DNA of 64,000 nucleotides from Streptococcus oralis (GTDB lineage: Bacteria; Bacillota; Bacilli; Lactobacillales; Streptococcaceae). The notes beneath the pieces were generated by a model. The model saw only the letters and a program-made list of their open reading frames with translations. It searched no databases and was not told the origin of the DNA. This document shows, one piece after another, positions 1-13,485 of the stretch. Position 1 is the first letter of the stretch, and each line of letters begins with the position of its first letter. The stretch spans positions 1,759,501 through 1,823,500 of the forward strand of contig NZ_CP029257.1 of NCBI RefSeq assembly GCF_024399415.1, read 5' to 3'. Both the position numbers and the translations under genes were made by a program.

Positions 1-2366
1 TCGGTCATACCTTTACGGGCACCGTGAGTTGAGAAGAACATTTCGAGTACTGACAAACCTTCGCGGAAGTTTGAAAGGATTGGCAATTCCATGATACGTC
101 CGTTCGGAGCGGCCATCAGACCACGCATACCGGCAAGCTGTGAGAAGTTTGAGATGTTACCACGGGCTCCAGAGTCCATCATCATAACGATTGGGTTCTT
201 AGGATCTTGGTTGGCAACCAAACGTTTCTCTAATTTTTCACGGGCTGCACGCCATTCAGCTGTAACAGCGTTGTAGCGCTCGTCGTCTGTGATCATACCA
301 CGACGGAATTGTTTGGTGATTTGTTCTACACGTTTGTGTGATTCTTCGATGATTTCAGCCTTGTCTTCAACAACTGGGATATCGGCAATACCCACTGTCA
401 AACCTGCAAGAGTTGAGTGGTGGTATCCGAGGTTCTTCATGCGGTCAAGTAGGGCAGAAGTTTCTGTCGTACGGAAACGTTTGAAGATTTCAGCGATGAT
501 ATTCCCAAGATTTTTCTTCTTGAATGGAGGGTTGAGTTCAAGATTGCGAATAGCTTCCTTGATATCTCCACCTAGTGGCAAGAAGTATTTAGCTGGAACA
601 CCTTCTGTTAAGTTGGCATTTGTTGGTTCTTGCAAGTAAGGCAGACCCTCTGGCATGATGTCGTTGAAGAGGATTTTACCAACCGTTGTCAGCAAGACCT
701 TGTGTTTTTGCTCTTCTGTCCATGGTTTGTTAAGGCTGTCTGTTGCAATACCAACACGTGAGTGGAGGTGAACATAACCATTACGGTAAGCCATAACCGC
801 TTCGTCACGGTCTTTGAAGACCATTCCTTCCCCTTCACGACCAGCTTCTTCCATGGTCAAGTAGTAGTTACCCAAAACCATGTCCTGAGATGGAGTAACA
901 ACTGGTTTACCATCTTTCGGGTTCAAGATGTGCTCAGCAGCAAGCATAAGGATACGCGCTTCTGCTTGGGCTTCTTCTGAAAGCGGTACGTGGATGGCCA
1001 TTTGGTCCCCGTCAAAGTCGGCATTGTAGGCTTCACAGACAAGCGGGTGCAAGCGAAGGGCCTTACCATCAATCAAGACTGGCTCGAAGGCTTGGATCCC
1101 CAAACGGTGAAGGGTCGGTGCGCGGTTCAAAAGTACTGGGTGTTCTTTGATTACTTCTTCAAGAATATCCCAGATACGTTCGTCTCCGCGTTCCACCAAG
1201 CGTTTAGCCGCTTTGACGTTCTGCACGATGTCACGAGCAACGATTTCACGCATGACGAATGGTTTAAAGAGCTCGATCGCCATTTCACGTGGCACCCCAC
1301 ATTGATACATCTTAAGCGTTGGACCAACGGCGATAACGGAACGTCCTGAGAAGTCAACACGTTTACCGAGCAAGTTTTGACGGAAGCGCCCTTGTTTCCC
1401 TTTAAGCATGTGGCTCAATGATTTCAGTGGACGGCTACCTGGTCCTGTGATTGGACGACCACGACGACCGTTGTCAATCAAAGCATCAACTGCTTCTTGA
1501 AGCATACGCTTCTCATTTTGAACGATGATACCTGGTGCATTCAACTCAAGCAAACGAGCCAAACGGTTGTTACGGTTGATAACACGGCGGTAAAGGTCGT
1601 TCAAGTCAGATGAGGCAAAACGGCCACCATCCAACTGCAACATTGGACGAAGATCTGGTGGAATAACCGGAAGGATGTTGAGAATCATCCATTCAGGTTT
1701 GTTACCAGACTTGTAAAAGGCATCCAAAACATCCAAACGACGGATAGCTTTGACACGTTTTTGTCCAGTAGCTGTTTTCAACTCTTCTTTGAGTTCAGCA
1801 ATTTCTTTTTCAAGATCTACTTGTTTCAAAAGGTCTTGAATGGCTTCAGCACCCATTTTGGCAACGAATGAACCATAACCATACTCACGCAAGCGCTCAC
1901 GGTATTCGCGCTCTGTCATGATAGACTTGTGCTCAAGCGGTGTATCCTTCGGATCAATTACCACGTAAGCCGCAAAGTAGATAACTTCCTCGAGGGCACG
2001 AGGGCTCATATCAAGGGTCAAGCCCATACGGCTTGGAATCCCCTTGAAATACCAGATGTGAGATACAGGAGCTTTCAACTCTATGTGCCCCATACGCTCA
2101 CGACGAACTTTCGTACGCGTTACTTCAACCCCACAGCGGTCACAAACAATCCCTCTGTAACGAATGCGTTTGTACTTCCCACAAGCACATTCCCAGTCTT
2201 TTGTAGGACCGAAGATGACTTCGTCAAAGAGTCCTTCACGTTCTGGTTTCAACGTACGGTAATTGATTGTTTCAGGTTTTTTGACTTCTCCATAAGACCA
2301 TGAACGGACTTTGCTTGGAGAAGCTAGGGTGATTTGCATACTTTTAAAACGATTTACATCAACCAC
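1..2366 (-). CDS. rpoC: DNA-directed RNA polymerase subunit beta' (3' part lies outside the window)
   Basis: Largest RNA polymerase subunit, forming half of the active-site cleft. About 788 codons of the N-terminal part are present; the reading frame stays open to base 1, so the C-terminal third is missing from the window, not broken. The N-terminal zinc-binding Cys cluster (CACGKY...CDRCG, about residues 60-80) and the catalytic magnesium motif NADFDGDQM (about 1001-1027) are both visible. The start is a GTG at 2364-2366 (VVDVNRFKS...), preceded by GGGAAG. It lies 32 nt after rpoB and is clearly co-transcribed with it. Confidence 0.98.
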   Translation of the reverse strand, partial: MVDVNRFKSMQITLASPSKVRSWSYGEVKKPETINYRTLKPEREGLFDEVIFGPTKDWECACGKYKRIRYRGIVCDRCGVEVTRTKVRRERMGHIELKAPVSHIWYFKGIPSRMGLTLDMSPRALEEVIYFAAYVVIDPKDTPLEHKSIMTEREYRERLREYGYGSFVAKMGAEAIQDLLKQVDLEKEIAELKEELKTATGQKRVKAIRRLDVLDAFYKSGNKPEWMILNILPVIPPDLRPMLQLDGGRFASSDLNDLYRRVINRNNRLARLLELNAPGIIVQNEKRMLQEAVDALIDNGRRGRPITGPGSRPLKSLSHMLKGKQGRFRQNLLGKRVDFSGRSVIAVGPTLKMYQCGVPREMAIELFKPFVMREIVARDIVQNVKAAKRLVERGDERIWDILEEVIKEHPVLLNRAPTLHRLGIQAFEPVLIDGKALRLHPLVCEAYNADFDGDQMAIHVPLSEEAQAEARILMLAAEHILNPKDGKPVVTPSQDMVLGNYYLTMEEAGREGEGMVFKDRDEAVMAYRNGYVHLHSRVGIATDSLNKPWTEEQKHKVLLTTVGKILFNDIMPEGLPYLQEPTNANLTEGVPAKYFLPLGGDIKEAIRNLELNPPFKKKNLGNIIAEIFKRFRTTETSALLDRMKNLGYHHSTLAGLTVGIADIPVVEDKAEIIEESHKRVEQITKQFRRGMITDDERYNAVTAEWRAAREKLEKRLVANQDPKNPIVMMMDSGARGNISNFSQLAGMRGLMAAPNGRIMELPILSNFREGLSVLEMFFSTHGARKGMT

Positions 2367-2398
2367 TATTTCTTCCCTTTCTATTCTCAATGAACTGC

Positions 2399-6010
<3,612 letters not shown>

Positions 6011-6264
6011 GATGATTCTCCTTTGTAAATAAATTCCAAGCCTTGTCAATCAGGCTTTTCTAATCGTCATATGGTTTTTAAAACCCCTATCACCGTGTCC
6101 CTTTGACGAATTTTCAGAATCTTTAAATCTTTGTTACAAGCACTCAAAAACCTGAAAAAAAGCACAAAAAGAGCAGCTAAATCTGACTTTTTCAGAAGAT
6201 TTAACTGCTGTGAGCCTTGTCTGGACAATATTTCAGACAAAACCTACGACAAATGATTATTCAT
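6011..6264 (-). promoter_or_regulatory. rpoBC leader with terminator-like hairpin
   Basis: This 5' untranslated leader contains no plausible ORF. Reading toward rpoB there is first a small hairpin (arms 6217-6223 and 6234-6240), then a 13-bp stem with one mismatch (arms 6172-6184 and 6197-6209), followed by a T-rich stretch (CTTTTTGTGCTTTTTTT, about 6154-6171). The second hairpin therefore has the form of an intrinsic terminator inside the leader. That suggests attenuation of rpoBC transcription, but the mechanism is inferred. Confidence 0.6.
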
Positions 6265-6293
6265 ATTATACCTTATTTAGCTAGATTTTTCAA
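6265..6293 (-). promoter_or_regulatory. rpoBC promoter
   Basis: On the minus strand, TTGAAA (6288-6293) and TATAAT (6265-6270) are separated by 17 nt. Transcription should start near 6258. The divergent spuA promoter lies about 100 bp away. Confidence 0.8.
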
Positions 6294-6383
6294 GGTTTTT
6301 TTACTATTTTTTAAACAATCTTTTCCTGTATATTATTTTAAAAATTCAAGAAAATGAATCATTATATTTTCTCTCAAAAATTA

Positions 6384-6397
6384 GGAAAACGCTTGCA
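6384..6397 (+). promoter_or_regulatory. cre-like CcpA site overlapping the spuA -35 box
   Basis: GGAAAACGCTTGCA matches the catabolite-responsive element TGNAANCGNNNNCA at every defined base except the first. It overlaps the -35 hexamer, a position where CcpA binding would repress. Glucose repression of pullulanase would fit. The call rests on consensus matching only. Confidence 0.6.
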
Positions 6398-6421
6398 CTA
6401 ATGTTTACCTCGTGCTATACT
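6393..6421 (+). promoter_or_regulatory. spuA promoter
   Basis: TTGCAC (6393-6398), a 17-nt spacer and TATACT (6416-6421). The start codon is 31 nt downstream of the -10 box, with AGGAG at 6441-6445. Confidence 0.8.
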
Positions 6422-6452
6422 GATAGGGAACAACTACACAAGGAGAATTGTG

Positions 6453-9400
6453 ATGAAAAAGATCCCATCTCAAACTGAGAAAAAAATGATTTATGGTATC
6501 CGTTCCTTGAAGAACGGAACTGGTTCTGTCCTTATTGGTGCCAGCATTATCCTGCTTTCAGCTGCAATGCCAACTATTTCGGCTAACGAAAACCTGCCTC
6601 AAACTCAGGAAAATACCAGAGCTGTGACCAAGGCCCCTACTGAGACTGAAACGAGTCAAACTCAAACGGAAACGCCTATTTCTGAACAAAAGAATGCAAA
6701 CGCTTCCCTTGATTCTAAAAAAGAAGCTCCAGCTGGGGAAACTACTACAGCGCCAGCAACACCCAAAACAGAAGATGCTACTACAAGCCAGGCTAACAGC
6801 AAGGAAGAGAAAGTAGATAACAGCACTGCAACGCCAACTTCAGATCAAAAACCACAAGCTGACGCATCCTCTGAAGAACCCATCGAAGACAACCACTTCC
6901 GTATCCATGTAAAAAAACTCCCTGAAGAAAACAAGGATTCTCAAGGTCTTTGGACTTGGGACGATGTTGAGAAGCCGTCTGAAAACTGGCCCAATGGAGC
7001 CAAGTCCTTCAAGGATGCCAAGCAAGATGACTACGGCTATTATCTAGATGTCAAACTCAAAAATGAGCAAGCCAAGAAAGTCAGCTTCCTTATCAACAAT
7101 ACCAAGGGGGATAACCTGACGGGAGACCGTTCTGTAGAGCGCCTCTCTCCAAAAATGAATGAGGCCTGGCTAGATGAAAACTACAAGGTATACAACTACC
7201 GCCCTCAACCAGCAGGAACTATTCGTGTCAACTACTACCGCACCGATGGAAACTATGACAAAAAATCTCTCTGGTATTGGGGCGATGTCAAAAAACCAAG
7301 CAGTGGAGAATGGCCTGACGGTACTGACTTTACCGCAACTGGAAAGTATGGCCGCTACATTGATATCCCACTCAATAAAGCCGCAAGAGAATTTGGATTT
7401 TTATTACTAGACGAAAGCAAGAAAGGCGATGATGTGAAAATCAGAAAAGAAGATTATAAATTCACTGATCTAAAAAATCACAGTCAGATTTTCCTCAAAG
7501 ATGATGACGAAACCATCTACACCAACCCCTACTACGTTCACGATATCCGTATGACTGGTGCCCAACACGTGGCTAAATCTCGTATCGAAAGCAGTTTTTC
7601 TACCCTCGTTGGAGCTAAGAAAGACGATATCCTCAAACACTCCAGCATCACTGATTACCAAGGGAATAAAGTAACTATCACAGACGTGGAAGTGGATGAG
7701 GCAGGTAAAAAAGTGACCTATATCGGCGACTTCTCTGACACTCAACACCCGTACACTGTCAGCTACAATTCAGACCGCTTTACCACACGTTCAAGCTGGC
7801 GCCTCAAGGATGAGTCCTACAGTTACGATGGGCCACTCGGCGCAACTCTAAAAGAAGATGGCAAGCGTGTTGACCTCACGCTCTGGTCTCCAAGTGCTGA
7901 TAAGGTTTCCGTTGTTGTCTATGACAAGGAAGACCCTGAAAAGGTAGTTGGAACTGTCGTCCTTGAAAAAGGAGAAAAAGGAACCTGGAAACAAACTCTG
8001 GATGCAAACTCTGGTCTCGGTATCAGCAACTACACTGGCTATTACTACCACTACCAGATCGAGCGCCAAGGTAAAACTGTCCTCGTTCTTGACCCTTATG
8101 CCAAATCATTAGCGGCTTGGAATAGTGACCTAGCAAAAACAGATGCCGCTCATAAGGTCGCTAAAGCTGCCTTTGTGGACCCATCTAAACTAGGCCCACA
8201 AGATTTGACCTACGGTAAGATTCGCAATTTCAAATCGCGCGAAGATGCTGTCATCTATGAAGCCCATGTTCGTGACTTCACCTCAGATCCTGCCATCGCA
8301 AAAGACTTGACCAAACCATTTGGTACCTTTGAAGCCTTTATCGAAAAACTAGACTATCTCAAAGACTTGGGTGTGACCCACATCCAGCTCCTTCCAGTCT
8401 TGTCCTACTACTTTGTCAATGAATTGAAGAACCATGAACGTTTGTCTGCCTACGCTTCAAGCAACAGCAACTATAACTGGGGATATGACCCTCAAAACTA
8501 CTTCTCCTTGACTGGTATGTACTCAAGCGATCCTAAGGATCCAGAAAAACGTATTGCCGAATTCAAAAACCTCATCAACGAAATCCACAAACGTGGCATG
8601 GGTGCTATCCTGGACGTGGTCTACAACCATACTGCCAATGTTGATATTTTTGAGGATATTGAGCCAAACTACTACCACTTTATGGACGCAGACGGAACTC
8701 CACGTACTAGCTTCGGAGGCGGCCGTTTGGGAACTACCCACTACATGTCTAAACGTGTCTTGGTAGACTCTATCAAGTATCTGGTTGAAACCTACAAAGT
8801 AGATGGTTTCCGCTTTGATATGATGGGTGACCACGATGCGGCTTCTATCGAAGAAGCTTACAAGGCTGCACGCGCCCTCAATCCAAATCTTATCATGTTA
8901 GGTGAAGGCTGGAGAACCTATACTGGTGATGAAAATACGCCTGTACAACCTGCTGACCAAGATTGGATGAAGAAAACAGATACTGTCGCTGTCTTTTCAG
9001 ACGACATCCGCAACAACCTCAAGTCTGGCTATCCAAACGAAGGTCAACCTGCCTTTATCACAGGTGGCAAACGCGATATCAATACCATCTTTAAAAATCT
9101 CATTGCCCAACCAACCAACTTTGAAGCAGACAGCCCTGGAGATGTTATCCAGTATATCGCAGCCCATGATAACTTGACCCTCTTTGACATCATTGCCCAG
9201 TCTATCAAAAAAGACCCTAGCAAGGCTGAAAACTACGCTGAGATCCATCGTCGTTTGCGACTTGGAAACCTCATGGTCTTGACTGCTCAAGGAACTCCGT
9301 TTATCCACTCTGGTCAGGAATATGGACGTACCAAACAATTCCTTGATCCAGCCTATAAGACTCCTGTCCCTGAAGATAAGGTTCCAAACAAGTCTCACTT

Positions 9401-10169
9401 GTTGCGTGACAAAGACGGCAAGCCATTTGTCTATCCTTACTTTATCCATGACTCTTATGACTCTAGTGATGCTGTCAACAAGTTTGACTGGACCAAGGCT
9501 ACAGATGGCAAAGCATATCCTGAAAATGTCAAGAGTCGTGACTACATGAAAGGATTGATCGCTCTTCGTCAATCTACAGACGCCTTCCGACTCAAGAGTC
9601 TGCAAGATATCAAGGAGCGCGTCCACCTCATTACTGTCCCAGGACAAAATGGCGTTGAAAAAGAAGACGTGGTCATCGGCTACCAAATTACTGCTCCAAA
9701 CGGTGATGTCTACGCTGTCTTTGTCAATGCGGATGATAAGGCTCGCGAATTCAACTTGGGAACTGCCTTTGCTCACTTGAGAAAGGCCGAAGTCTTGGCT
9801 GATGAAAACCAAGCAGGTCCCGTAGGAATTACCGACCCTCAAGGTCTCGAATGGACTGAAAAAGGCTTAAAATTGAACGCTCTCACTGCCGTTGTTCTCC
9901 GCTTGTCTCAAGGTGGTGCCATTGTCGCCCCAGCTGTGGAAGAAAAACCAGAGTTTAATCTTTCTAGCTTGGAAGTTGAACCAGAACAAGGCCAAGCTCA
10001 AAACCTAGTAGCAAATCCTGACTCTCAAGAAACTGCTACAGAGACTCTTTCTCAGAAATTCCTTCCAAACACAGGTACTGAGAACAAACCCCTTCTTGCC
10101 CTTGCTGGATTTAGCATCCTTGCCCTTCTCGGACTTGGATGGTTGATAAAGAACAAGAAAAAGAAATAA
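6453..10169 (+). CDS. spuA: Cell-wall-anchored alkaline amylopullulanase (SpuA/PulA family)
   Basis: Secreted GH13 enzyme that cleaves alpha-1,6 (and perhaps alpha-1,4) bonds of glycogen or pullulan and is linked to peptidoglycan by sortase; 1238 aa from the ATG at 6453 (a GTG at 6450 is adjacent, but the ATG is better spaced from AGGAG). In order: YSIRK/GS-type signal (YGIRSLKNGTGSVLIGAS, about 15-32); a Thr/Pro/Glu-rich low-complexity stretch (about 50-145); two CBM41-like glycan-binding modules (about 148-250 and 256-360); a CBM48/linker region; and the GH13 barrel with nucleophile Asp789 (FRFDMMGDHD), acid/base Glu818 (MLGEGW) and Asp906 (AAHDN). The C-terminus has LPNTG, a hydrophobic helix and a KNKKKK tail. 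The linker before LPNTG is shorter than in the pneumococcal protein I remember. Expression is probably under CcpA. Confidence 0.96.
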   Translation: MKKIPSQTEKKMIYGIRSLKNGTGSVLIGASIILLSAAMPTISANENLPQTQENTRAVTKAPTETETSQTQTETPISEQKNANASLDSKKEAPAGETTTAPATPKTEDATTSQANSKEEKVDNSTATPTSDQKPQADASSEEPIEDNHFRIHVKKLPEENKDSQGLWTWDDVEKPSENWPNGAKSFKDAKQDDYGYYLDVKLKNEQAKKVSFLINNTKGDNLTGDRSVERLSPKMNEAWLDENYKVYNYRPQPAGTIRVNYYRTDGNYDKKSLWYWGDVKKPSSGEWPDGTDFTATGKYGRYIDIPLNKAAREFGFLLLDESKKGDDVKIRKEDYKFTDLKNHSQIFLKDDDETIYTNPYYVHDIRMTGAQHVAKSRIESSFSTLVGAKKDDILKHSSITDYQGNKVTITDVEVDEAGKKVTYIGDFSDTQHPYTVSYNSDRFTTRSSWRLKDESYSYDGPLGATLKEDGKRVDLTLWSPSADKVSVVVYDKEDPEKVVGTVVLEKGEKGTWKQTLDANSGLGISNYTGYYYHYQIERQGKTVLVLDPYAKSLAAWNSDLAKTDAAHKVAKAAFVDPSKLGPQDLTYGKIRNFKSREDAVIYEAHVRDFTSDPAIAKDLTKPFGTFEAFIEKLDYLKDLGVTHIQLLPVLSYYFVNELKNHERLSAYASSNSNYNWGYDPQNYFSLTGMYSSDPKDPEKRIAEFKNLINEIHKRGMGAILDVVYNHTANVDIFEDIEPNYYHFMDADGTPRTSFGGGRLGTTHYMSKRVLVDSIKYLVETYKVDGFRFDMMGDHDAASIEEAYKAARALNPNLIMLGEGWRTYTGDENTPVQPADQDWMKKTDTVAVFSDDIRNNLKSGYPNEGQPAFITGGKRDINTIFKNLIAQPTNFEADSPGDVIQYIAAHDNLTLFDIIAQSIKKDPSKAENYAEIHRRLRLGNLMVLTAQGTPFIHSGQEYGRTKQFLDPAYKTPVPEDKVPNKSHLLRDKDGKPFVYPYFIHDSYDSSDAVNKFDWTKATDGKAYPENVKSRDYMKGLIALRQSTDAFRLKSLQDIKERVHLITVPGQNGVEKEDVVIGYQITAPNGDVYAVFVNADDKAREFNLGTAFAHLRKAEVLADENQAGPVGITDPQGLEWTEKGLKLNALTAVVLRLSQGGAIVAPAVEEKPEFNLSSLEVEPEQGQAQNLVANPDSQETATETLSQKFLPNTGTENKPLLALAGFSILALLGLGWLIKNKKKK

Positions 10170-10170
10170 C

Positions 10171-10286
10171 ACTCAATGAAAATCAAAGGGTAAACTAGGA
10201 AGCTAGCCGCAGGCTGCTCAAAACACTGGTTTGAGGTTGTAGATAAGGCGAAGCTGACGAGGTTTAAAGAGATTTTCGAAGAGTAT
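10171..10286. repeat. BOX element
   Basis: This 116-bp intergenic repeat has the ends ACTCAATGAAAATC and GATTTTCGAAGAGTAT. Inside are GGAAGCTAGCCGCAGGCTGC and AAGGCGAAGCTGACG; the latter is close to the boxA-derived BOX-PCR primer sequence known from pneumococcus. It begins one base after the spuA stop codon. Confidence 0.8.
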
Positions 10287-10304
10287 AACCTAGCCCTCCT
10301 ATAG

Positions 10305-10355
10305 AAAAACACCCTATGATTAGAAGAATCTTCTAGTCATGGGGTGTTGTTTTTA
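10305..10355. terminator. Bidirectional terminator between spuA and the ABC operon
   Basis: A long imperfect stem (10309-10347, ACACCC...GGGTGT with internal AGAAG/CTTCT) is flanked by TTGTTTTT on the plus strand and TTTTTCTAT on the minus strand. It can end both spuA and the convergent ABC operon. Confidence 0.75.
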
Positions 10356-10370
10356 TGATACACTTAGCTA

Positions 10371-11135
10371 TCAAATCATATATTCTACACTATAGCTAGC
10401 GTCTGATAAGATACGAGCCAGGAACTGCTTGGTTCGTTCTTCTTGTGGACGACTAAAGAAATCGTGGGGATTGTTCTCCTCTACGATACGGCCTCCATCC
10501 ATGAAAATAACGTGGTTGGCGACATCTCTAGCAAATCCCATCTCATGCGTGACGACCACCATGGTCACACCTTCTCCCGCCAACTGTTTCAGAACATCCA
10601 AAACATCTCCAACCAACTCAGGGTCTAGTGCTGATGTTGGTTCATCTAGCAAAATGACCTCGGGCTTAACGGCAATGGCACGCGCAATTCCTATTCGTTG
10701 TTGTTGCCCTCCAGATAGTTGGGAAGGGTAGTAGTCCTTATAGGCCAGTAAACCAACTTTTTCTAAGGCAGATTCTGCACGTTTGAGTGCTTCTTCCTTG
10801 GGAACTTTACGAGCTACGATTAGGCCTTCTAGAATATTTTCCAGAGCAGTTTTGTTTGCAAAGAGATTGTAGTGTTGGAAAACAAAGGCTGTTTTTTGGC
10901 GAATTTCTAGAATGTCTTTCTTGCTCAATTTGGATAAGTCATAGGTCTTTCCTGCCAAGGTCAAACGGCCACTGTCAGCTTTTTCTAAGTGATTAAGACA
11001 ACGGAGAAAGGTCGTTTTCCCCGAACCTGATGGTCCTAAAATAACGACGACATCCCCTTGGTTAACCTGAAGATTGACATCCTCCAAGACCTGCCTCTCA
11101 CCAAATGTTTTTGCGATATGTTCTACTTGTAACAT
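10371..11135 (-). CDS. Polar amino-acid ABC transporter, ATP-binding protein
   Basis: 254-aa GlnQ/TcyN-type ATPase that powers uptake through the two adjacent permeases. Walker A is GPSGSGKTT, the signature is LSGGQQQR, Walker B with the D-loop is [11 protein letters not shown], and the H-loop lies in VVTHEMGF. It is the last gene of the operon starting at 15706, 9 nt after the preceding permease, and ends at a bidirectional terminator. The family is certain. The substrate is not visible in this protein. Confidence 0.93.
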   Translation of the reverse strand: MLQVEHIAKTFGERQVLEDVNLQVNQGDVVVILGPSGSGKTTFLRCLNHLEKADSGRLTLAGKTYDLSKLSKKDILEIRQKTAFVFQHYNLFANKTALENILEGLIVARKVPKEEALKRAESALEKVGLLAYKDYYPSQLSGGQQQRIGIARAIAVKPEVILLDEPTSALDPELVGDVLDVLKQLAGEGVTMVVVTHEMGFARDVANHVIFMDGGRIVEENNPHDFFSRPQEERTKQFLARILSDASYSVEYMI

Positions 11136-11144
11136 CCTGTCCTC

Positions 11145-11867
11145 CTATACGAAACGCGCGCTAGATGCTTTTGCACTTTTTTCTTTTTTCACATAGCCTT
11201 TTTCCAGTAGGGAGAAGCCCCACTGAATCAAACCACAGATCAAAATATACTGCAAAAAAATCACAAAATAAGACTCAAAATACTGGTAACCGTAGGACGC
11301 TTCCACACGAGCAATAGCGGTGATGTCCTTGATGGTCATGACAAAGACCAGGGAGGTCCCTTTGACGATATTGATCACCAGATTGGCCAAGTTAGGCAAG
11401 GCTGAGCGCAAGGCTTGAGGAAAAACAATCCTTAGATAGGCCTGGGTTGTAGTCAGCCCAATCGCATGCGCTGCCTCTAGTTGTCCCTTGTCCACCGTCA
11501 AGATGGCTGAACGCAAAATCTCCGACAAACTCCCGACTGTCATCAAACTATAAATGATAAAGGCATAATAGAGAGGATCAAGTTTGAAAATATCAAAGTC
11601 ACTTCCTATGCTTTTGAGAAATTGATTCAGCAGGCTTGGAAACAAACTATAAAAGAAGAGAATCAATAAAATTGGTGGAGTCGCTCGGATAAAGGCCAGA
11701 TAGACCAGAGAAAAACTCCTCACCCCTCGAACCTTGTAAATCTGCCCCAAGGCTAAAAATAGAGCCGGTAAAAAGCTTAAGACCATAGCCACAATCATGA
11801 TAATCAAGGTGATTGGCACACCCTTCAAGGTCTCCAGAAAGGTCTTTACAATATAGTCTATATCCAT
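11145..11867 (-). CDS. Polar amino-acid ABC transporter permease (TcyM-like)
   Basis: 240-aa integral membrane protein with about five hydrophobic helices and the HisMQ-type inner-membrane signature, including the coupling loop around EAAHAIGLTTTQAYLRIVFPQ. It forms the transmembrane path with the preceding permease. As I recall them, the two permeases resemble the B. subtilis TcyL/TcyM (cystine and S-methyl-cysteine) pair more than glutamine permeases, but that assignment is tentative. It is separated by 3 nt from its upstream partner. Confidence 0.9.
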   Translation of the reverse strand: MDIDYIVKTFLETLKGVPITLIIMIVAMVLSFLPALFLALGQIYKVRGVRSFSLVYLAFIRATPPILLILFFYSLFPSLLNQFLKSIGSDFDIFKLDPLYYAFIIYSLMTVGSLSEILRSAILTVDKGQLEAAHAIGLTTTQAYLRIVFPQALRSALPNLANLVINIVKGTSLVFVMTIKDITAIARVEASYGYQYFESYFVIFLQYILICGLIQWGFSLLEKGYVKKEKSAKASSARFV

Positions 11868-11870
11868 TTC

Positions 11871-12563
11871 TTACCTCCCTTTTGTTTCCAAAGACTTCTC
11901 AAGCAAACGACTCAAGCTAGAAATAACCAAGGCAATCCCCCAGTAAAGAAGCGCAACTGCCGTATAGGTTTCCAGAGAGTAGTTCCCTAAATTGCGACTG
12001 ATCAAGAGATTCCCGGCCCCCATAACATCAACAAAACCAATCGTATAGGCCAAGGCAGCATCCCGCATGAGATTGAGAATAGCAGTTGTTATATTGGGAA
12101 GAGCAACTTGAAAAGCTTGAGGAAAAATGATTCTCCAAAAAGTCTGACTTGGAGTCAAACCAATACTAAGCCCGGCCTCTGTCTGCCCCTTTGGAATAGC
12201 TTGATAGGCCGCCTTGAAAACCTCGGCAACAATAGCCGCAAACAAGAGAATCATCGTCAAGAGAACAAAAATAGTTTTAGACCAGTTGTTGATATCTAAA
12301 CCAAGCCACCATTTCAGAAATTCTGGCAAGCCATAAAAGACTAGAAAAAGCAAGACAATCGGCGGTGTACAACGAAGGGTAAAGATATAGCCTTTGGAAA
12401 TCGCTGCAAAACTCTTGTCTTCTCCTACTTGTGCCCAGGCCAAGAGACCTCCAAAAAGGGACCCAAGAAGAGTGGTAAAAAAGAGAATGGACAAGGTCAT
12501 AGGAAGTGCCTGCCATAAGGTCGGCAAAAACTGAAAGACCTTGGAAAAATCATAAGAAACCAT
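11871..12563 (-). CDS. Polar amino-acid ABC transporter permease (TcyL-like)
   Basis: 230-aa membrane protein of the HisMQ family, with the EAA-type cytoplasmic loop at EAGLSIGLTPSQTFWRIIFPQ. It pairs with the next gene to make the channel of an amino-acid importer. It follows the substrate-binding protein by 32 nt in one operon. An N-terminal amphipathic stretch and five predicted helices are visible. Confidence 0.9.
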   Translation of the reverse strand: MVSYDFSKVFQFLPTLWQALPMTLSILFFTTLLGSLFGGLLAWAQVGEDKSFAAISKGYIFTLRCTPPIVLLFLVFYGLPEFLKWWLGLDINNWSKTIFVLLTMILLFAAIVAEVFKAAYQAIPKGQTEAGLSIGLTPSQTFWRIIFPQAFQVALPNITTAILNLMRDAALAYTIGFVDVMGAGNLLISRNLGNYSLETYTAVALLYWGIALVISSLSRLLEKSLETKGR

Positions 12564-12595
12564 GCAAAACCCTTTCTAGTCTTGGAATTTCTGGC

Positions 12596-13474
12596 CTAGT
12601 CTTTGTCTACATAACTAAAGACATCTTCTTTAAAGTATTGCTGAGATAGCTTAGCAAGCGTACCATCTTCTTTCAACTCTTTGATTGCTTTTTCATATTC
12701 TTTAGCGAATTTCTCACCCTTTTCATCACGGTGAATCAAGGGATAAGTTGGGATGCCCTTGTATGGGAACCAGCTGAGTTTATCCGCATATTGGTGGTAA
12801 GGGCCATCTTCTGCAGTAACTGCTTTTTCAAAGGACAGTTTGATATCAAAGAAGGCGTCATAACGCCCTTCTAAGACCCAGGCATAGGCATCTGCCACTT
12901 TAAAGGATTCAGCAGCTGTTAGCTCAATCGGTGCATCCTGATGTTTTTCATTGTAGCTGGTGATGACATTCCATTGAGCATTCTGTGGAGAGATGGGAAC
13001 CAATTTCCCTTTATTCTTAGCAAAGTCATCAATGGTTTTGTATTTCTGTTCATCTTCTTTTCTGACCGTAAATCCGATGATGCTCGCTCCGACTGGTTCA
13101 GATGGAATGACAAACTTTTTAGCTCGTTCATCTGTGTACCAAGCTCCCTTGGTTCCGATGTCATACTTACCTGATTCCAGACCAATCAAGAGGTCATCAT
13201 CACTGGTACCCGTATATTCAAATTGATAGTTTGCCAACTTCTCATCAACAGCCTTCAAAACAGCTACTTCATAACCATCTGATTCCCCTTTTTCATTGAC
13301 AAAATCATATGGAACATAGTTTTGTGTATGGGCAACCTTCAAGGTTATAACTTCAGCAGACGAAGCCGTTTCTCCATCCTTGGCTGGAGCACCAGCTAAA
13401 CTTCTCCCGATAATCGTTGCCCCAATTACTACAACCACTGCTACACCACCGATAATCCATGCTTTTTTACTCAT
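12596..13474 (-). CDS. Amino-acid ABC transporter substrate-binding protein, apparently membrane-anchored
   Basis: 292-aa solute-binding protein of the SBP_bac_3 family (two-lobed fold; YVPYDFVNEKGESDGYEV and LLIGLESGKYDIG are typical blocks). It captures the substrate outside the membrane. Most Gram-positive homologues are lipoproteins; this one has no lipobox cysteine. The N-terminus is a lysine pair followed by a hydrophobic helix (about residues 5-27) and then GAPAKDGE. It is therefore either a membrane-anchored protein or a secreted one cleaved after SLAGA. It lies between the methyltransferases and the permeases, so its ligand may be the source of the transferred methyl group. Confidence 0.9.
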   Translation of the reverse strand: MSKKAWIIGGVAVVVVIGATIIGRSLAGAPAKDGETASSAEVITLKVAHTQNYVPYDFVNEKGESDGYEVAVLKAVDEKLANYQFEYTGTSDDDLLIGLESGKYDIGTKGAWYTDERAKKFVIPSEPVGASIIGFTVRKEDEQKYKTIDDFAKNKGKLVPISPQNAQWNVITSYNEKHQDAPIELTAAESFKVADAYAWVLEGRYDAFFDIKLSFEKAVTAEDGPYHQYADKLSWFPYKGIPTYPLIHRDEKGEKFAKEYEKAIKELKEDGTLAKLSQQYFKEDVFSYVDKD

Positions 13475-13485
13475 CTTTTTCTCCT

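Noticed and set aside
6011-6049. Upstream ATG extension of rpoB
   Set aside because: The 13 extra codons (MTRLGIYL...) lack a ribosome-binding site and homology, whereas TTG 6010 has AAAGGAG at the right distance.
8997-9842. 281-codon open frame antisense to spuA
   Set aside because: It lies wholly inside the pullulanase gene, has no ribosome-binding site or recognisable domain, and is explained by the codon bias of the sense gene.
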